Source: Gammaproteobacteria bacterium
Lineage (GTDB): Bacteria; Pseudomonadota; Gammaproteobacteria; Pseudomonadales; Pseudohongiellaceae
Direction: 5' to 3'
DNA length: 64,000 nucleotides
Assembly (NCBI GenBank): GCA_029253585.1
Contig: JAQWZF010000018.1
Coordinates: forward strand, 248,001-312,000
Shown: positions 38,654 through 48,486 of the stretch, piece by piece
Layout: each line of letters begins with the position of its first letter
How positions within the stretch are numbered: the first letter of the stretch is position 1
Notes under the pieces: generated by a model
What the model was told of the DNA's origin: nothing
What the model saw: the letters and a program-made list of their open reading frames with translations, nothing else
Database searches by the model: none
Translations under genes and position numbers: made by a program

Positions 38654-40435
38654 ATGACAGGTAGCTCCAAACTAACAACTCTGAATTTGTTGAGCAGAAT
38701 TCTCGAACTTGAGTTTGGTGAGCTTTACTTGCAGCACTATGGCCTTTTCGCTGACCAGGAAACTGCGATCCTTGACCCTTCTGTAGAACTGATCGATGCC
38801 CAGCATCGATTTGCAGCTGGGCTAGTCGATCTGCTCGGGAAAACTGATTCTGGCACCGACATCCTAGTCGTTGGTGATACTCTGCTTCCCCTAGCCAGAG
38901 AACTGGCCGAGGCAGGCCGTTCGATACTCTGGATCGGGTTGGCAAAATTGCTAGATGCGGGTGGCGATGTACCAACAAGTTTTCGCCACGTGGCTGAGGA
39001 CTTTGTAGCATACGCGCCTGCGGCAGCTGCCGGTGTGCTGATTCATGAGGGGTCAATTCGCTATCTGGATCAGATGGCGATCCTAAGCAAGAGCCGTGAT
39101 GTGCTGGGAGAGTCCGGTCGGCTCATTCTATTCGGCGAATTTCTCCACGATGATTCGCAGATCGAATATTCAGCACTTCCAAACTTCTGTTCATTCGATC
39201 AACTTTCCAGGCGCCTGGGTTTTGTACCACTTGAGAACTTGGACTTTTCTACCAGTGCCATGAAAACGCTTGAGCGAGTTCGGCCACTTATTGATCTCCA
39301 TGGGCAGAAACTCGTGGAAGAGGGTGTCTGCGATCAAGTCGATCTAGCTGACATGGAGTTAGAATTTCGAAAGGTGCAGGGAGAGTATGCGTCAGGCAGG
39401 CGAGGCTTTCGACTGCTTTCACTGCGGCGCGATTTGAGGAGTGCGAACGAATGGGCTAACGCAGAGTTCGGAGATATTCAGTCGTTCGAACCGCGAGAGG
39501 TTGCGGAGCTTTTCGAAGAGAGTTTTAAGGTGGGTTTCGATGAGGATCTCTGGAACTGGAAATACGGCCAGGGAGAGGGCAAATGCGTTGTGGCTAGACT
39601 AGATAAGCTAAGTCACATCGTTGCTCACTATGGCGGCGCACCACGCAAGATTATTTACTTCGGTGAGGAATCTATGGCGATTCAGCCCTGCGATGTGATG
39701 GTGCATCCCAGTATTCGAAAGCAATACGGTAAGGGCAGTCTTTTCTTTGAAGTAGCTGCTACTTTTCTGGAACGAGAAATTGGTAATACCGTGGATCACC
39801 TATTGGGATTTGGTTTTCCCAATCAGAAGACTATGAATATATCCAAGCGCCTCGGCCTGTATGAAAAAACCGATGACTTCGTGGAGATCGTTTACGGCAA
39901 AGTAGATACGTCTGCAGAGCAGACACGCTATTATCTGGAGGAATACAACGCAGAGGACCTTGCCTCTCGCAGCGAACTGGACCAGCTCTGGGAATTGATG
40001 AAGAGTGACTACGAGAAAGGTATTGTCGGAGTTAGGGATGCCGACTACATCGCACATCGCTATATTCGCCATCCCTTCTCGAAGACGAATCAGTATCGCT
40101 GCGTATTCTTAAGAGAAAATGCCACGGCCAAGCCAGTCGCCTTCGCCGTCGTGAAGGACCACGCCGGTGGTAAGCTAATAATGGACCTAATCTGCCCTGT
40201 GGCGCTAATGAAAAATGCAATTACCATTTTAAATCAGCAACTTAGCAAGGCTGAAGACAGCGGTGAGTTACGCCTGTGGCTCACTCGCTCGGGTGTAAAT
40301 AAGGCCTTAACTGGCGCCGCGATTGTGAATGAATTGGGTATTGAGATACCCTGTAACAACTGGAACCCCGGGCCTAGTGCCGAACTGCTCAACGGCGCTT
40401 GGTGGTTGACGGCGGGGGATATGGATTTTATATAG
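38654..40435 (+). CDS. Two-domain protein: methyltransferase-like N-terminus plus GNAT-type C-terminus
   Basis: About 593 residues from the ATG at 38654; the frame is open to 38573 and the true start is unclear as neither ATG has a good Shine-Dalgarno. The N-terminal half has a Rossmann-type pattern (DILVVGDTLLPLARELAEAG, SGRLILFGEF), but no clear GxGxG, so it may be an inactive methyltransferase fold. The C-terminal half (about 280-590) has acyltransferase-like stretches (IQPCDVMVHPSIRKQYGKGS and ISKRLGLYE) as in GNAT proteins. I do not recognise a specific named family. It stands alone between the RegB gene and the acyl-CoA synthetase gene. Confidence 0.55.
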   Translation: MTGSSKLTTLNLLSRILELEFGELYLQHYGLFADQETAILDPSVELIDAQHRFAAGLVDLLGKTDSGTDILVVGDTLLPLARELAEAGRSILWIGLAKLLDAGGDVPTSFRHVAEDFVAYAPAAAAGVLIHEGSIRYLDQMAILSKSRDVLGESGRLILFGEFLHDDSQIEYSALPNFCSFDQLSRRLGFVPLENLDFSTSAMKTLERVRPLIDLHGQKLVEEGVCDQVDLADMELEFRKVQGEYASGRRGFRLLSLRRDLRSANEWANAEFGDIQSFEPREVAELFEESFKVGFDEDLWNWKYGQGEGKCVVARLDKLSHIVAHYGGAPRKIIYFGEESMAIQPCDVMVHPSIRKQYGKGSLFFEVAATFLEREIGNTVDHLLGFGFPNQKTMNISKRLGLYEKTDDFVEIVYGKVDTSAEQTRYYLEEYNAEDLASRSELDQLWELMKSDYEKGIVGVRDADYIAHRYIRHPFSKTNQYRCVFLRENATAKPVAFAVVKDHAGGKLIMDLICPVALMKNAITILNQQLSKAEDSGELRLWLTRSGVNKALTGAAIVNELGIEIPCNNWNPGPSAELLNGAWWLTAGDMDFI

Positions 40436-40567
40436 GAAGATGCTGTCAGCGGCGTTAGTCTAGAGAGGGAATCGTACCTCGATTCGCTGTAGAAAAGTAA
40501 GTCGCTTGACTTAAAAAATAATAGACAAAACACTAAAATCGAATAGTAAACAGGAATATCTGCGACC

Positions 40568-42214
40568 ATGAATAGTAGAAATATTTATGAGATCGATCTC
40601 GATCAGAACCAAGCCAATTTCGCACATCTAACTCCGCTAAGTTTTATCGAGCGTTGTTCTAGTGTATATCCAAAGAAAGTTTCTCTCATTCATGGTGAAA
40701 AAACATATACCTGGGCTGAGACATACAAGCGCTGTTGTCTGCTGGCTTCGGCTCTGTTGAAGAAAGGTATAGGCAAGGGCGATACGGTCGCATTCATGGG
40801 TGCGAATACCCCGGAGACATTTGAAGGGCACTTTGGCGTGCCCATGGCTGGCGCAGTGCTGAATGCATTGAATGTGCGTCTGGATGCGAAAGCAATTGCA
40901 TTCATCCTGGAGCACGCAGAGGCGAAGGTATTGTTTACCGACAGGGAGTATAGCGAGACGATTAAGGCGGTTCTGGAACTGTTGCCAAACGATATATTGG
41001 TGATTGATATTGATGATTCCTCTTTCTCCGGAGGAGAGCTGTTAGGTTCGCAGAACTATGAAGATTTCATAAGCCAGGGGGATGATAGTTATAGCTGCTT
41101 TCAGATTGATGATGAGTGGCAGGCAATTTCCTTGAACTATACGTCGGGTACAACGGGCGACCCTAAGGGAGTTGTGTTTCATCATCGCGGGGCCTACCTA
41201 AACGCCATATCAAATAATATGTGTTGGGATATGACTGCCCACCCCGTGTATTTATGGACTCTTCCAATGTTTCACTGCAACGGCTGGTGTTTCCCCTGGG
41301 GCTTGGCAGCAGCAGCGGGTACTAGCGTCTGTCTTCGTCATGTTCGCGACGCGGCGATCTTCGAATCAATGAAGGAGCATGGCGTTACTCACTTCTGCGG
41401 CGCTCCGGTTGTGTTGAATACGATCGTCAATGCCGATGAGAGTCTGAAAGCAGGTTTGGCAAAAGGAATTAAGGCGATGACTGCAGGAGCGGCCCCACCG
41501 GCTGCGGTTATAGCGAGCATGGAAAACATGGGCTTCGAAGTAACCCATGTCTATGGCCTAACCGAGACTTATGGCCCCTGTGTGGTCTGCGCACCTCAAG
41601 ATGATTGGGCTGACTTGTCTATTGACGATAGGGCTGAGCTCCTGGCCAGGCAAGGTGTCAGAGCGCCGCTACAGGATGAATTGATGGTTGCAGATCCCGA
41701 GACGCTTGAGCCGGTTCCCAAGGACGGAAAGACCATGGGGGAAATCTTTATGCGCGGCAATCTGGTCATGAAGGGGTATCTGAAGAACCCGAAGACAACC
41801 CAAGAGTCATTCAAGGGCGGTTGGTTCCATTCCGGTGACCTGGCTGTCTGGTACGAAGACGGCTACACGCAGATAAAGGATCGGTCTAAAGATATTATTA
41901 TCTCAGGCGGCGAGAATATATCTTCGCTCGAGGTTGAGTCAGTGCTTTTTAAGCATCCGAAGATACTGGAGGCTGCCGTTGTGGCCAGTACTGATGAGAA
42001 GTGGGGGGAAGTGCCCTGCGCATTTGTTTCTCTCAAAACAGGTCAGGAAATGGGAGTCGATGAGCTGATTGCTTATTGCCGAGAAGAGCTTGCGGGTTTT
42101 AAGATTCCAAAGAAGGTCGTATTCGGTCCTATTGAGAAGACATCGACAGGGAAGGTGCAAAAATATCTATTGCGTGAGAAGGCTGAGCAGGTTGGCTACG
42201 CAGTTAAGAAGTAG
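40568..42214 (+). CDS. AMP-forming acyl-CoA synthetase
   Basis: A 548-residue member of the ANL superfamily that activates a carboxylic acid with ATP and joins it to CoA. The AMP-binding loop is YTSGTTGDPKG (191-201), followed by PMFHCNGW, YGLTETYGP and the hinge/A8 region YEDGYTQIKDRSKD. The catalytic lysine is near the C-terminus in STGKVQKYLLR. It resembles the medium-chain or aromatic acyl-activating group more than FadD, but the substrate is not certain. A strong bidirectional terminator follows. Confidence 0.9.
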   Translation: MNSRNIYEIDLDQNQANFAHLTPLSFIERCSSVYPKKVSLIHGEKTYTWAETYKRCCLLASALLKKGIGKGDTVAFMGANTPETFEGHFGVPMAGAVLNALNVRLDAKAIAFILEHAEAKVLFTDREYSETIKAVLELLPNDILVIDIDDSSFSGGELLGSQNYEDFISQGDDSYSCFQIDDEWQAISLNYTSGTTGDPKGVVFHHRGAYLNAISNNMCWDMTAHPVYLWTLPMFHCNGWCFPWGLAAAAGTSVCLRHVRDAAIFESMKEHGVTHFCGAPVVLNTIVNADESLKAGLAKGIKAMTAGAAPPAAVIASMENMGFEVTHVYGLTETYGPCVVCAPQDDWADLSIDDRAELLARQGVRAPLQDELMVADPETLEPVPKDGKTMGEIFMRGNLVMKGYLKNPKTTQESFKGGWFHSGDLAVWYEDGYTQIKDRSKDIIISGGENISSLEVESVLFKHPKILEAAVVASTDEKWGEVPCAFVSLKTGQEMGVDELIAYCREELAGFKIPKKVVFGPIEKTSTGKVQKYLLREKAEQVGYAVKK

Positions 42215-42236
42215 CCCAAGTAATACCGGAATTAAA

Positions 42237-42262
42237 AAACGGGTCATTTGACCCGTTTTTTT
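42237..42262. terminator. Bidirectional rho-independent terminator
   Basis: An 8-bp perfect stem ACGGGTCA/TGACCCGT with a tight 2-nt loop, flanked by A-run and T-run. It serves the acyl-CoA synthetase gene from the left and the NGGI-repeat gene from the right. Confidence 0.9.
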
Positions 42263-42285
42263 TCGACACTGAGAAGGCGAGCGAA

Positions 42286-42957
42286 TTAGAAGTGTTCGAT
42301 CACGTCTCCGACTTCGGCGCCATCGGCTATGTCGAGGTCGACTTCGCGATACAGATGGATATCGCCCCTGACCGTAGAGTTGGAATCGATAATGATGTTG
42401 GAGGTTCTGCCTTCGAAGCCAAAGATTCGATTGAGCCAGGATCGCTGGCCCTTAACTACAATGTCGCCTTCGATAACGCTGCCATCGCTTAGGAAAATAT
42501 CACCGTTGCTGGTTTGGACGTTCTCTCCGACATGCGTATCTCTTAGCCTTATTTTTCCATTCACGGTGCTGACTCGCCTCTCAATTTCAGCGCCGGGATT
42601 AGTCTGAATACCCCCATTCACTGTCGACAGCGACCCGTGTACGGTGACATCTGAGCTAACTCGAATACCGCCATTGACCGTTTCCGCTCCTGTGATTTCG
42701 ACGCGCTCATCGAGCTCAATGCCACCATTAACCGTATCAAGTAGATCGGCACTGGCGCCACTGCCTAGATCGATGCCGCCATTGATTGAGGAAATGTCTC
42801 CCACCTGCTCTTCGGCAGACACTCGAATACCGCCGTTTACCTTCGATATGTCTCGAAGTTCGGCCGCATCGACTGACGAGGAATAGAGGTAGCTACCAAG
42901 CAGCATGGCCAACATGGTGGCCGCGCTTAATTTCATTGTATGGTTTACTTCTTTCAT
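42286..42957 (-). CDS. Exported protein with seven NGGI-type repeats
   Basis: About 223 residues from an ATG at 42957 with GAGA ahead (other ATGs at 42969 and 42936 are possible). A signal peptide (MKLSAATMLAMLLGSYLYSS, cleavage near VDAA) is followed by seven repeats of about 17-18 residues, each with an (I/V)NGGI-like core: VNGGIRVS, INGGIDLG, VNGGIELD, VNGGIRVS, VNGGIQTN, VNGKIRLR, SNGDIFLS. The spacing suggests a beta-helix or other solenoid. A more variable acidic region ends the protein (DSNSTVRGDIHLYREVDLD). It resembles DUF4097/polymer-forming proteins, but I cannot name a family with certainty. The function is unknown. Confidence 0.65.
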   Translation of the reverse strand: MKEVNHTMKLSAATMLAMLLGSYLYSSSVDAAELRDISKVNGGIRVSAEEQVGDISSINGGIDLGSGASADLLDTVNGGIELDERVEITGAETVNGGIRVSSDVTVHGSLSTVNGGIQTNPGAEIERRVSTVNGKIRLRDTHVGENVQTSNGDIFLSDGSVIEGDIVVKGQRSWLNRIFGFEGRTSNIIIDSNSTVRGDIHLYREVDLDIADGAEVGDVIEHF

Positions 42958-42969
42958 GAACTGTCTCAT

Positions 42970-43372
42970 TTCGTTCTTATTGCTTATTTTGAGTGGCTAT
43001 TGCGCTATGCCATATAAGCCCGCAAATGCGCGCTAATATTAATTAAATAATAAAAACAAGAACTTATGTTGGTTTCTGGTCTCTGCTCGCTTCGTCATTT
43101 GGTCATTTTCACCAATGTAAGTGGTGTAGATCACCGCAATCGTCGATTCTTTACAGTATTATGTCCATGCGCTAATGTTCACAAGCTTTCATCGACACTC
43201 TCACATTATGGTCTTAGGCGAAGCCAGCTCTGATTAGGTTACGAACTGTTTCAGTTTTCTCGGCATGGTCAGAGCTAGATGGCAATGTTATGGAATCGTG
43301 GTCAGGCTGCCCCACGGAGCCCCAAATAGAGAATTCGAATACAATTAATACAGTCCAACGAAGGAATTCAGT
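42970..43372. other. Divergent intergenic region with nested inverted repeats
   Basis: About 400 nt. A TACAAT at about 43339 could be the -10 of the metallohydrolase gene, which has AAGGA 7 nt before its ATG. Nested inverted repeats lie at 43226-43276 (outer AGCTCTGA/TCAGAGCT, inner AACTG-TTT-CAGTT). No gene is seen. Confidence 0.4.
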
Positions 43373-44422
43373 ATGCACATAAGAAAAACAATAGCGGCCT
43401 TTTCAATTCTTCTGCTAATGCCGGCCCTGCTTTTAGCGCAGGGTAGAGTGGTCGAGTCAGACAGTCATCGTTTCGAAGAAGTCGCAGATGCCGTCTGGCT
43501 GGTTACAGGCACGGGCTCGGTCTATACCATGAGTAATGCCATGGTGCTTGTGGGTGCATTCGATACCCTAGTGGTTGATTCCCATGTGACTCCTGCAGCC
43601 TCACGCGCTCTGCTCGATTCGATCCCGGTTATTACCGACAAGCCTATTCGCTATCTCGTGAATAGCCATTATCACTTCGATCATGCTCACGGTAACCAGT
43701 CTTTTCCTGAGGGAATAGAAATAATTGGGCATGAATTTACACGCAAGAAATTGAACGGTGAGTTAGGAAATGTATTGGAGGAATCTACCTTTAAGAGCTT
43801 CTCCGACCCAGTACCTGCAACTGTCGCGAATCTCCAGCGGCAGGCGGCTGCCGAACCAGATCCGGCACGTAAGGCGCAGTTACAAGAGCGGCACCGTGTG
43901 CAAAGCGATTACCTAGATGCGATTGGAGAAGTTCAGCCAACGCCTCCCAACATAACTCTCGAAACAAAGATGACCTTGTTTCAGGTAGTCGATGATGGCA
44001 GCCGCGAGATTCAGCTTCACCATTTTGGCCGCGCGCACACCGGCGGAGACGTGGTGATCTATCTCCCTCAGGATAAGGTGGTATTCACTGGCGATATGAT
44101 GCTGCCAGGGCTCGCCTATATGGGTGATGGTCATGTGAATGAGTGGCCAGCTACGCTAGACGGTCTGCTATCACTGGACTTCGATACCTGGTTACCAGGG
44201 CATGGCCCGGTAATGCGCACTAAGGAGCCTGTATGGAACTTTCAGGCCTATCTGCGAGACCTGTGGGCCAAGACTTTGCTAATGCACAGTCGTGGCGTCA
44301 GCGCCGATCAGGCGGCGCAGCAGATAGACATGACAAACCACAGTCAAAACTTTGCGCAGATACGAGGCGCCGGTGTCGATCCTCGAGCGATACGACGGAT
44401 TTACCAACTCCTCGATCAATAG
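43373..44422 (+). CDS. Exported metallo-beta-lactamase-fold hydrolase
   Basis: A 349-residue protein with a signal peptide (about 1-23, ending LLAQG). The zinc motif is SHYHFDHAHGN with His99, His101, Asp103 and His104, and the later HTGGDV histidine and TGDMMLPG aspartate complete the site. The substrate cannot be told; such periplasmic enzymes include lactonases, beta-lactamases and quinoprotein-linked hydrolases. It has a good Shine-Dalgarno (AAGGA) and a strong terminator shared with the convergent esterase gene. Confidence 0.88.
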   Translation: MHIRKTIAAFSILLLMPALLLAQGRVVESDSHRFEEVADAVWLVTGTGSVYTMSNAMVLVGAFDTLVVDSHVTPAASRALLDSIPVITDKPIRYLVNSHYHFDHAHGNQSFPEGIEIIGHEFTRKKLNGELGNVLEESTFKSFSDPVPATVANLQRQAAAEPDPARKAQLQERHRVQSDYLDAIGEVQPTPPNITLETKMTLFQVVDDGSREIQLHHFGRAHTGGDVVIYLPQDKVVFTGDMMLPGLAYMGDGHVNEWPATLDGLLSLDFDTWLPGHGPVMRTKEPVWNFQAYLRDLWAKTLLMHSRGVSADQAAQQIDMTNHSQNFAQIRGAGVDPRAIRRIYQLLDQ

Positions 44423-44436
44423 CTCGAATCATCGAA

Positions 44437-44468
44437 AATAAAAAAGGGGTTCGATTGAACCCCTTTTT
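44437..44468. terminator. Bidirectional rho-independent terminator
   Basis: A perfect stem AAAAAGGGGTTC/GAACCCCTTTTT with a 4-nt loop, between the convergent metallohydrolase and esterase genes. Confidence 0.92.
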
Positions 44469-44491
44469 GTGCCTGCTTCATCCTGCGTCAA

Positions 44492-45790
44492 TTAGTCCAG
44501 TCTGGCGTAGGGAGCGACGGCGTAGGGCTTGTTGCTATAGCTATCAATAATGGCTTGCATCGCAGTCACTCCTACGTCCTGGCGGACGGTCAGGTGACGG
44601 TAGGACGTGATCTGAGTCATCATAATCCCGATCATATTCTCAACCGGATCAACCCAGAAGATAGTGCCCCAGGCACCGCCCCAGCTAAATGTGCCAGGTG
44701 TAAGCGGGTCTCTTGCCGTACCGGCATCGCTCACCAGTCCGAAGCCAAGACCGAAAGTGTAGCCTGGCCCTCGAATATACACATCGTGATCACCACTGTG
44801 GTTAGAGATCATTAGATTTACGGTCTTGGGGCTCAGTAGCCGTACGCCATCTATCTCGCCACCGTTCAGTAGCATCTGGCTAAAACGCCAGTAGTCTGAA
44901 ACCGTGGAGGAGAGCCCTGCTACGCCCCCGAAGTAGGTTGTCTCTCTAAACTCAGGTGCTCGGAAAAGCTCTATGGTTTGATCTGGGCCGCTAGGACTAT
45001 AGACAGCTGCAACTCTATCGATCTTGTCCTTGGGGACGATATAGGACGTGTCATGCATCTGCAGTGGGTCCAGTATTTTCTCTTGAAGAAAGTCGACTAG
45101 AGGCTGCCCGGAGATACGCTCCACCAGGAGAGCCACGTAGTCAGTTGAGCTGCCGTATTGCCAATCGTCACCCGGATGAAAGCTCAGAGGCAGAGGTGCA
45201 CGATTGATAAGGGTTTCTTCCAGCGTTGCTTTTCGTGGCAGCAGGGCCAGTTCTTCTTCGGTCAACACCTCGCGACTCGGGTCGACGCCTGCCGTGTGTG
45301 AAAGTACGTGGCGAAATGTAATGGGTCGGTGGGCAGACATGCGGTAGTTCACGCCGCTGTCTTCGATAACAACCTGCTTCCCCGCAAGCTCGGGAATCCA
45401 ATCGGTAATTGGGTCGGTCAGCAGAAAGTGGCCTTCTTCGTAGAGCATCATCAGTGCCGTAGAAACTATGGGCTTGGTCATCGACATGATTACGAAGATG
45501 GAGTCATCCGTCATCTGCTCGCCCGTTTCCTTGTTCTTCCACCCCTGTGACTCGACGTGAATCACCTTGCCGTTGCGCGAGACGAGAGAGACCGTTCCTG
45601 CGAGCATATTTGAATCGATATAGCGCTGCATGGTTTTGGAGAGTCGCTGTAATCGATCCGATGAGACGCCCACCTTTTCAGGGGCGGCGGTAGGGAAATC
45701 GTTTGCCTGGGCAATGCTGCTAAGTAAAAACAGTGGCAGAACTAGTAGGCCTAATGAGGATCGCTTGATAAGGCGGTGGAGATTATTCAT
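44492..45790 (-). CDS. Exported beta-lactamase-fold serine hydrolase (family VIII esterase-like)
   Basis: A 432-residue protein with a signal peptide (about 1-29, ending SIAQA). The serine nucleophile lies in SMTK (Ser103, Lys106), and the tyrosine region is DWQYGSSTDY. This fits class C beta-lactamase-like esterases that cleave small esters, rather than a true beta-lactamase. Regulation and substrate are unknown. Convergent with the metallohydrolase gene. Confidence 0.87.
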   Translation of the reverse strand: MNNLHRLIKRSSLGLLVLPLFLLSSIAQANDFPTAAPEKVGVSSDRLQRLSKTMQRYIDSNMLAGTVSLVSRNGKVIHVESQGWKNKETGEQMTDDSIFVIMSMTKPIVSTALMMLYEEGHFLLTDPITDWIPELAGKQVVIEDSGVNYRMSAHRPITFRHVLSHTAGVDPSREVLTEEELALLPRKATLEETLINRAPLPLSFHPGDDWQYGSSTDYVALLVERISGQPLVDFLQEKILDPLQMHDTSYIVPKDKIDRVAAVYSPSGPDQTIELFRAPEFRETTYFGGVAGLSSTVSDYWRFSQMLLNGGEIDGVRLLSPKTVNLMISNHSGDHDVYIRGPGYTFGLGFGLVSDAGTARDPLTPGTFSWGGAWGTIFWVDPVENMIGIMMTQITSYRHLTVRQDVGVTAMQAIIDSYSNKPYAVAPYARLD

Positions 45791-45953
45791 AGACTGACTC
45801 CGAATTATTATGTGTTATTGAGTGAAGTGGCCGGCATAACACGGTTCAGTATAGATGAGGCTGCGCGGATTTGACCAGCTTAAGCTTTTGCGGCATTCTC
45901 GGGCACTTTCAAAGCGCTAGGATAGCTATTTGGGTCCGCCGAAGGAATAGTTC

Positions 45954-46382
45954 ATGACAGATGAGACAGATGTTGATGTGCCAATATTTTTGAAGCCGGG
46001 ACATAATGCCGGCGATCTCGTAGAGTCCAGTAAATGGAAGATTCTTCGGCAGGAGCATGGCTTGGTGGAAGTTGATGCTCATTTGCCCGCGCATCTTTTG
46101 AATCCGAGAGATCAGCTGTTTGGCGGTTTTACCGGCACCTATGTCGATATGATCTCGATTTTTACTGTGCGTACTCTGTTTAAAAGCCAGGAAGAATTTA
46201 AGTGGTCTGCTACAGTGAATATGCGCATAGACTATTTTGCCCCCGTGCTGGGCCCAAGATTCTTGCTTAGGGGCGAGTTGATAAAGGATGGGCGTAGCAC
46301 ATGTCTAGTGGCTACACACTTCACTGACACGGAAGGCAATAAACTGGTTTATGCGATTACAACGCTGCGTAAGAGCAACTAA
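45954..46382 (+). CDS. Hotdog-fold thioesterase (PaaI-like)
   Basis: A 142-residue single-domain hotdog protein. The central helix region is LLNPRDQLFGGFTGTYVDMIS, and the strand RIDYFAPV with GRSTCLVATHF follows. Such enzymes hydrolyse acyl-CoA thioesters; the acyl chain is unknown. A strong bidirectional terminator separates it from amtB. Confidence 0.82.
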   Translation: MTDETDVDVPIFLKPGHNAGDLVESSKWKILRQEHGLVEVDAHLPAHLLNPRDQLFGGFTGTYVDMISIFTVRTLFKSQEEFKWSATVNMRIDYFAPVLGPRFLLRGELIKDGRSTCLVATHFTDTEGNKLVYAITTLRKSN

Positions 46383-46417
46383 AGAAAGAATACCCAGCTT
46401 ATTCAATTATTCTGCTC

Positions 46418-46458
46418 AATAAAAAAGGCTACTCGGATTGCTCCGGCTAGCCTTTTTC
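46418..46458. terminator. Bidirectional terminator between thioesterase and amtB genes
   Basis: Stem AAAAAGGCTA/TAGCCTTTTT with an internal 14-nt loop that has some pairing of its own. It serves both convergent genes. Confidence 0.85.
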
Positions 46459-46472
46459 GATCCAACAGCTGA

Positions 46473-47780
46473 CTACATAGAGTAGCCTTTCTCGTCGTGG
46501 TCAGTGATGTCCAGACCCATTTGTTCTTCCTCTTGCGTCACACGGATGCCCGATGTAACTGCTCCTACAAGCTTGAGCAGCAGGAAGGTAAGCATGCCGG
46601 TATAGGCTGCCACCGATAGAACGCCTATTATCTGTACTACAAGCTGCGAACCTACGGTCATTCCCTCGGCAAGGCCGTTTCCGCTAAAGATGCCCAAGTT
46701 CCCCGACACTAATACACCGGCTAGCAGAGTGCCGACAATGCCGCCGACTCCGTGAACCGGAAAGACGTCGAGGGAGTCGTCGATCTTAACTTTTTGTTTC
46801 AGGTAAGTGGTGGCGAAGTAGCAGATAACACCGCCGCTAAGGCCGACGACTAGTGCGCCGGCAGGGCCAACCGAGCCGGATGCAGGAGTGATCGTTGCAA
46901 GGCCGGCCACCATGCCTGTGATGGCGCCGAGACCGCTGGGCTTTCCATATTTTATCCATTCGATGATCATCCAAGTCAGCGCGCCTGTGGCGGCGGATAT
47001 ATGGGTGACAAACATAGCCATGCCGGCGCTGCCATCAGCTGCCAATGCGCTTCCCGCATTGAATCCGAACCATCCCACCCAGAGCATACCGGCACCGGTG
47101 AAGCTCATGGTCAAATTGTGGGGCATCATGGGTGTCGTTGGAAACCCCTCACGCTGCCCTATGACTACTGCAAATACCAAGGCGCCGATACCCGCGGTTA
47201 CGTGCACTACTGTGCCGCCAGCGAAGTCGATCAGCCCCATCTGGCCTAGCCAGCCACCGCCCCAGACCCAATTCGCTACGGGGAAGTAAACGATGAGTGT
47301 CCACAGAGCCGAGAACAGCAGCATGGCTGAGAACTTAATTCTCTCTGCGAAGGCGCCTACGATTAGCGCTGGAGTGATGATAGCGAAGGTCATCTGAAAA
47401 GAGGCGAAGACTGTTTCGGGTATATCACCGGAGAGTGAATCGAGAACGACGCCACTAAACATAACTTTGCTTAGGCCGCCCCAATAGGCTGACTCTGCGG
47501 GTCCAAAGGCGATGCTATAGCCAACCACCAGCCAGAGAATCGACACGACGACGGCAATGGCGAAGCATTGCATGAGCACCGAAAGTACATTTCGAGTCCT
47601 AACGAGACCGCCATAGAAGAGGGCGAGCCCTGGCAGGGTCATGAAGAGTACGAGAGCCGTGGAGGTTAAGATCCATGCTGTATTTGCGCCACTCAATGCA
47701 TCCTGAGCGGCGGCCACACTTGGTAGCAGCAGAAGGAGGGTGGCTGCCAAAATCTTTGTTCCTGGAATTTTATTCATCAT
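46473..47780 (-). CDS. amtB: Ammonium transporter
   Basis: A 435-residue Amt/Rh protein with a cleavable signal-like N-terminus (about 1-24, PSVAAAQ) and eleven membrane helices. The DFAGGTVVHVTAG segment carries the aspartate and first histidine of the pore, and PVHGVGGIVG carries the second. It should conduct ammonium into the cell and be blocked by GlnK. The ATG at 47780 with AAGGA upstream is preferred to a TTG at 47789. It is co-transcribed behind glnK (12 nt apart). Confidence 0.95.
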   Translation of the reverse strand: MMNKIPGTKILAATLLLLLPSVAAAQDALSGANTAWILTSTALVLFMTLPGLALFYGGLVRTRNVLSVLMQCFAIAVVVSILWLVVGYSIAFGPAESAYWGGLSKVMFSGVVLDSLSGDIPETVFASFQMTFAIITPALIVGAFAERIKFSAMLLFSALWTLIVYFPVANWVWGGGWLGQMGLIDFAGGTVVHVTAGIGALVFAVVIGQREGFPTTPMMPHNLTMSFTGAGMLWVGWFGFNAGSALAADGSAGMAMFVTHISAATGALTWMIIEWIKYGKPSGLGAITGMVAGLATITPASGSVGPAGALVVGLSGGVICYFATTYLKQKVKIDDSLDVFPVHGVGGIVGTLLAGVLVSGNLGIFSGNGLAEGMTVGSQLVVQIIGVLSVAAYTGMLTFLLLKLVGAVTSGIRVTQEEEQMGLDITDHDEKGYSM

Positions 47781-47792
47781 TGTTTGCAATCC

Positions 47793-48146
<354 letters not shown>

Positions 48147-48451
48147 TCATTTTGAGTCGCCGCCGAGTTTCATAGAGGCGAATTCTGCACAATCTTAGTT
48201 CTTTTTTTAATGTTGCTAAATTCTGATGGTTCTATGCTTAATTGAATAACTGCTTCTTTGTCTACTCAACGAAGACGGGGACTACAATCTTCTTTTTCTA
48301 AGGTAAAAAGCCAACAGCAATCACAAAACTTTACCATGCCAATTCCGAAAGCACCAATTAGAAGCAGTATTTTCAATAGCGATTTGACGCTGTAATTCAT
48401 TCTGGTGCGCGAAGGGAATTTAGCTACCAATATTTCAAAAAATGACCCTTA

Positions 48452-48480
48452 TTGGTGCACTATTGCGATCGCTGTATAAA
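48452..48480 (+). promoter_or_regulatory. Sigma70-type promoter facing away from glnK
   Basis: TTGGTG and TATAAA with a 17-nt spacer, giving a start near 48487, two bases before a strong hairpin. The -35 overlaps an NtrC-like half-site. Confidence 0.4.
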
Positions 48481-48486
48481 AAATGG

